Origin: Flavobacterium sp. PMTSA4
GTDB lineage: Bacteria > Bacteroidota > Bacteroidia > Flavobacteriales > Flavobacteriaceae
Direction: 5' to 3'
Assembly: GCF_032098525.1 (NCBI RefSeq)
Contig: NZ_CP134890.1
Coordinates: 2,790,001-2,854,000 of the forward strand
Length of the DNA: 64,000 nucleotides
Notes under the pieces: model-generated
Told to the model about the DNA's origin: nothing
Seen by the model: the letters and a program-made list of their open reading frames with translations, nothing else
Databases searched by the model: none
Position numbers and translations under genes: made by a program
Shown: positions 61,795 through 64,000 of the stretch, piece after piece
How positions within the stretch are numbered: position 1 is the first letter of the stretch
Layout: the number at the start of each line of letters is the position of its first letter

Positions 61795-63405
61795 ATGAAA
61801 AACATACTTTCTTCACTGTTATTATTCGTTTCTGTTTCTCTTTTTGCGCAAGTGCAACGTCCAAAACTGGTAGTTGGAATTGTAGTTGACCAAATGAAAA
61901 TGGATTATCTCTACCGCTTTCAAAATGATTTTTCCGAAAACGGTTTTAAACGATTGATGAACGAAGGTTATACGTTTCACAACACACATTACAATTATTT
62001 CCCAACATCAACTGCGCCAGGTCATTCGTCTATTTATACCGGAACTACACCTGCGGTTCATGGCATCATGGGGAACGATTGGTTCAACAGAAAAGTTCAA
62101 AAGAGCATTTACTGTACCGATGATGACAGCGTTTCTATTCTTGGTGTTGGCAGTGAAAAAGAAGGAAAAATGTCGCCTAAGAATCTTATGGCAACTACCG
62201 TAACAGATGAGTTGCGTTTGTCTACCAATTTTCAAGGAAAAGTTATAGGCGTTAGTTTGAAAGACAGAGGTTCCATTCTTCCGGCTGGGCATTTTGCCAA
62301 CTGGGCATTTTGGTACAGCGATTCTGGGAATTTTATTTCCAGCACTTTTTACGGTGATGCTTTGCCATCTTGGGTTACCGAATTCAACGACCAAAAGCAC
62401 TACATGAAATACGTAAACCAAGGTTGGAATTTATTAAAACCCGCAGCAGCTTACAACGAAAGTCTTCCCGATGATAACCCACACGAACTGGATTTGTTCA
62501 AACACAAACCCGTTTTTCCTTATGACTTAAAAACCATTTTTGCCGAAAGCGGCGCAAAAATATTCCGAACCATACCACAAGGAAATGATTTGTTAGAAGA
62601 ATTTGCCAAACGCGCCATCGAAAAAGAACAATTGGGTAAAGACGAAATCACCGATTTTTTGACCGTGAGTTTTTCTTCCACGGATTATGCTGGTCACGAT
62701 TTTGGTACCCGTTCTATGGAAGTGCAGGATACTTATTTGCGCTTGGATTTAACCATAGCCGACTTCCTGAATTATCTCGACAAAACCGTTGGTAAAGGAA
62801 ATTATTTGGTGTTCTTAACGGCCGACCACGCCGCTGCCGAAACCCCAAAGTTTTTAAAAGAACACAAATACAACATTGATAATGTAGAAACAAAAAGTAT
62901 TCGCGCTGCAATAAGAGAGTTTTCTAAAAACACGTATGGCGAAAACCTGTTGTTAGATTATACCAAAAACAATGTATTTATAAACAGAGAAATTCTGAAA
63001 ACCAAAGGACTCGACTTAAACACCGTAAAACAAGGATTCAAAGACTTCCTGATGACACAGGAACAAGTAAAACGGGTTTATACCGAAGAAGAAATCCTTG
63101 CCAACTCTGGCGCCGATTATTTTTTGAATGCTATTGCCAAAGGATATGATGTTTCCCAAAACGGCGACTTGGTAGTATTGGACAAACTGGGCTACATTGA
63201 AGGGAAAGCCAAAGGAACCGAACATTCAGCGCCGTATACTTATGATACCCATGTGCCGCTGGTATTCTTTGGTTGGAAAATAAAACACGGCGAAACCCAC
63301 GACAAAAAAGTTATTACTCAAATAGCGCCAACCGTAGCTCAAAAACTCAAAATTACGTTGCCTAACGGCACGGAAAGTAATGTGTTGTTGGAAGTGTTGG
63401 AGTAA
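61795..63405 (+). CDS. pafA: PafA-type alkaline phosphatase / phosphodiesterase
   Basis: A 536-residue exported enzyme of the alkaline phosphatase superfamily. Signal peptide (ending LFAQ). Visible elements: the first metal Asp in VGIVVDQMKMDYLYR; the nucleophilic Thr in FPTSTAPGHSSIYTG; KDRGSILPAGHFANWAFWY with the Lys and Arg that characterise PafA; SSTDYAGHDFG and LTADHAAAETP with metal ligands; and the late His in TEHSAPYTYDTHVPLVF. It releases phosphate from monoesters outside the inner membrane. The start is the ATG at 61795; a longer frame from 61774 would put seven residues before the signal peptide and overlap the promoter. Confidence 0.93.
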   Translation: MKNILSSLLLFVSVSLFAQVQRPKLVVGIVVDQMKMDYLYRFQNDFSENGFKRLMNEGYTFHNTHYNYFPTSTAPGHSSIYTGTTPAVHGIMGNDWFNRKVQKSIYCTDDDSVSILGVGSEKEGKMSPKNLMATTVTDELRLSTNFQGKVIGVSLKDRGSILPAGHFANWAFWYSDSGNFISSTFYGDALPSWVTEFNDQKHYMKYVNQGWNLLKPAAAYNESLPDDNPHELDLFKHKPVFPYDLKTIFAESGAKIFRTIPQGNDLLEEFAKRAIEKEQLGKDEITDFLTVSFSSTDYAGHDFGTRSMEVQDTYLRLDLTIADFLNYLDKTVGKGNYLVFLTADHAAAETPKFLKEHKYNIDNVETKSIRAAIREFSKNTYGENLLLDYTKNNVFINREILKTKGLDLNTVKQGFKDFLMTQEQVKRVYTEEEILANSGADYFLNAIAKGYDVSQNGDLVVLDKLGYIEGKAKGTEHSAPYTYDTHVPLVFFGWKIKHGETHDKKVITQIAPTVAQKLKITLPNGTESNVLLEVLE

Positions 63406-63407
63406 AA

Positions 63408-63446
63408 TTTAAACCTGACAGGTTTTAGAAACCTGTCAGGTTTAAA
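63408..63446. repeat. Nested palindrome between convergent genes
   Basis: AAACCTGACAGGTTT (63411-63425) and AAACCTGTCAGGTTT (63429-63443) are complementary arms, extended by TTTAAA-type bases, around TAG. Each arm is also nearly palindromic by itself. No T run follows on the plus strand, so it is not a textbook terminator, although it lies between two convergent genes. It resembles dispersed palindromic elements. Confidence 0.65.
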
Positions 63447-63458
63447 AAAAAACAGTTT

Positions 63459-63854
63459 TTAATAATTCTTTTCAATACCTAAATAATTAATTAATTCAAA
63501 GAAAACATCATTAAATACAATTCCCAATATTCCTGTTATACTTATGCTAATTAAAATTAAAATAGAAAAATATTTTAATTTTTGGTTGTCGCTCGTTTTT
63601 ACTAATGAGTAAATGAAAAACGGTATATATACCATTATGACAGGAATTCTGAATGCAGGACTTAATACCCATGCTTTCCCTTCAATTAAATAACTTATAA
63701 CAATTGCTGCAAAAATTAAAAGGGTTAATCCAAATCCAATGATTATTTCTTTAATAGTTATTTTTTTTGACTTGATTAACTTTAAGATTTCCATCATTGC
63801 CAAAACGGCTATTCCTAATGCTCCCAGCAAAAAAGGTAAAATTATTAGTCCCAA
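63459..63854 (-). CDS. Small integral membrane protein, unknown function
   Basis: A 131-residue protein with four hydrophobic segments (about 3-22, 36-58, 67-86 and 95-115) separated by short Lys-rich loops such as KLIKSKKITIKE. There is no recognisable motif. It converges on the PafA gene across the nested palindrome. Codon content is AT-rich like the neighbours on the left, unlike the PafA gene. A coding role is likely but rests only on length and a consistent membrane topology. Confidence 0.6.
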   Translation of the reverse strand: MGLIILPFLLGALGIAVLAMMEILKLIKSKKITIKEIIIGFGLTLLIFAAIVISYLIEGKAWVLSPAFRIPVIMVYIPFFIYSLVKTSDNQKLKYFSILILISISITGILGIVFNDVFFELINYLGIEKNY

Positions 63855-63898
63855 TATATTTTTATTGTTTTAATTCAGTACTTATAAATTTAGTATCA

Positions 63899-64000
63899 TT
63901 AGTTCTTCAAAACCCTAATTGTTTTCGATTCATCATCCGAAGTGATTTTTACCAAATAAAGTCCATTGCTGAATGTTGAAAAATCCAGTTTTATTTCTGG
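63899..64000 (-). CDS. C-terminal end of a T9SS type A cargo protein (5' part outside the window)
   Basis: On the minus strand a frame enters from the right edge and stops at a TAA (63899-63901). Its last 33 residues include LDFSTFSNGLYLVKI and end KTIRVLKN, the typical end of a type A T9SS sorting domain (GLYLVKI ... K-rich tail). The rest of the protein lies beyond the window. Confidence 0.75.
   Translation of the reverse strand, partial: PEIKLDFSTFSNGLYLVKITSDDESKTIRVLKN

Overview
The window reads as a chromosomal segment of a member of the Flavobacteriaceae, most like Flavobacterium. The DNA is AT-rich. Promoters fit the Bacteroidetes pattern (TTTG, about 19-21 bases, TAnnTTTG), and Shine-Dalgarno sequences are scarce. 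There are SusC/SusD proteins, lipoproteins with acidic residues after the lipid-bearing Cys, and at least four type IX secretion (T9SS) cargo proteins. No tRNA, rRNA, CRISPR array or insertion sequence was found.

Left part (1-13.4 kb): a radC gene cut by the window edge, a HAD nucleotidase, a small secreted protein, rarA, a spacer with degenerate repeats, a rhomboid protease and rlmB. A four-gene minus-strand operon follows (SusC, SusD, two further surface lipoproteins) with no enzymes or regulator beside it, then an Omp85-like outer-membrane protein.

Centre (13.5-30.7 kb): one long ribosomal cluster, rpsL-rpsG-fusA-rpsJ ... secY-infA-rpmJ-rpsM-rpsK-rpsD-rpoA-rplQ, in the Bacteroidetes order without tuf. 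The 38-residue rpmJ is included. Most spacers are short. Three longer ones, before rplC, rpsH and rpsD, can fold into hairpins, and the one before rpsH also carries a good promoter. They look like internal control points.

30.7-50 kb: housekeeping genes (carA, eno, guaA, pyrG, yidC, proC, mnmA) mixed with secreted proteins: a T9SS cargo protein behind a perfect LacI-type operator, a LysM/periplasmic-binding fusion, a FAS1 lipoprotein, a YwqK/MORN protein and a T9SS subtilase. A nitronate monooxygenase-like enzyme closes this part. Several genes end in clear intrinsic terminators.

Right part (50-64 kb): the most striking locus is a 2807-residue adhesin-like T9SS type B protein containing sixteen nearly identical 240-bp (80-residue) repeats. 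It is followed at once by a PorP/SprF-family protein and a TPR/PD40/OmpA protein. These three probably form a surface-display unit: cargo, its outer-membrane partner, and a peptidoglycan-anchored periplasmic component. A PafA-type phosphatase, a small membrane protein and the tail of another T9SS cargo gene end the window.
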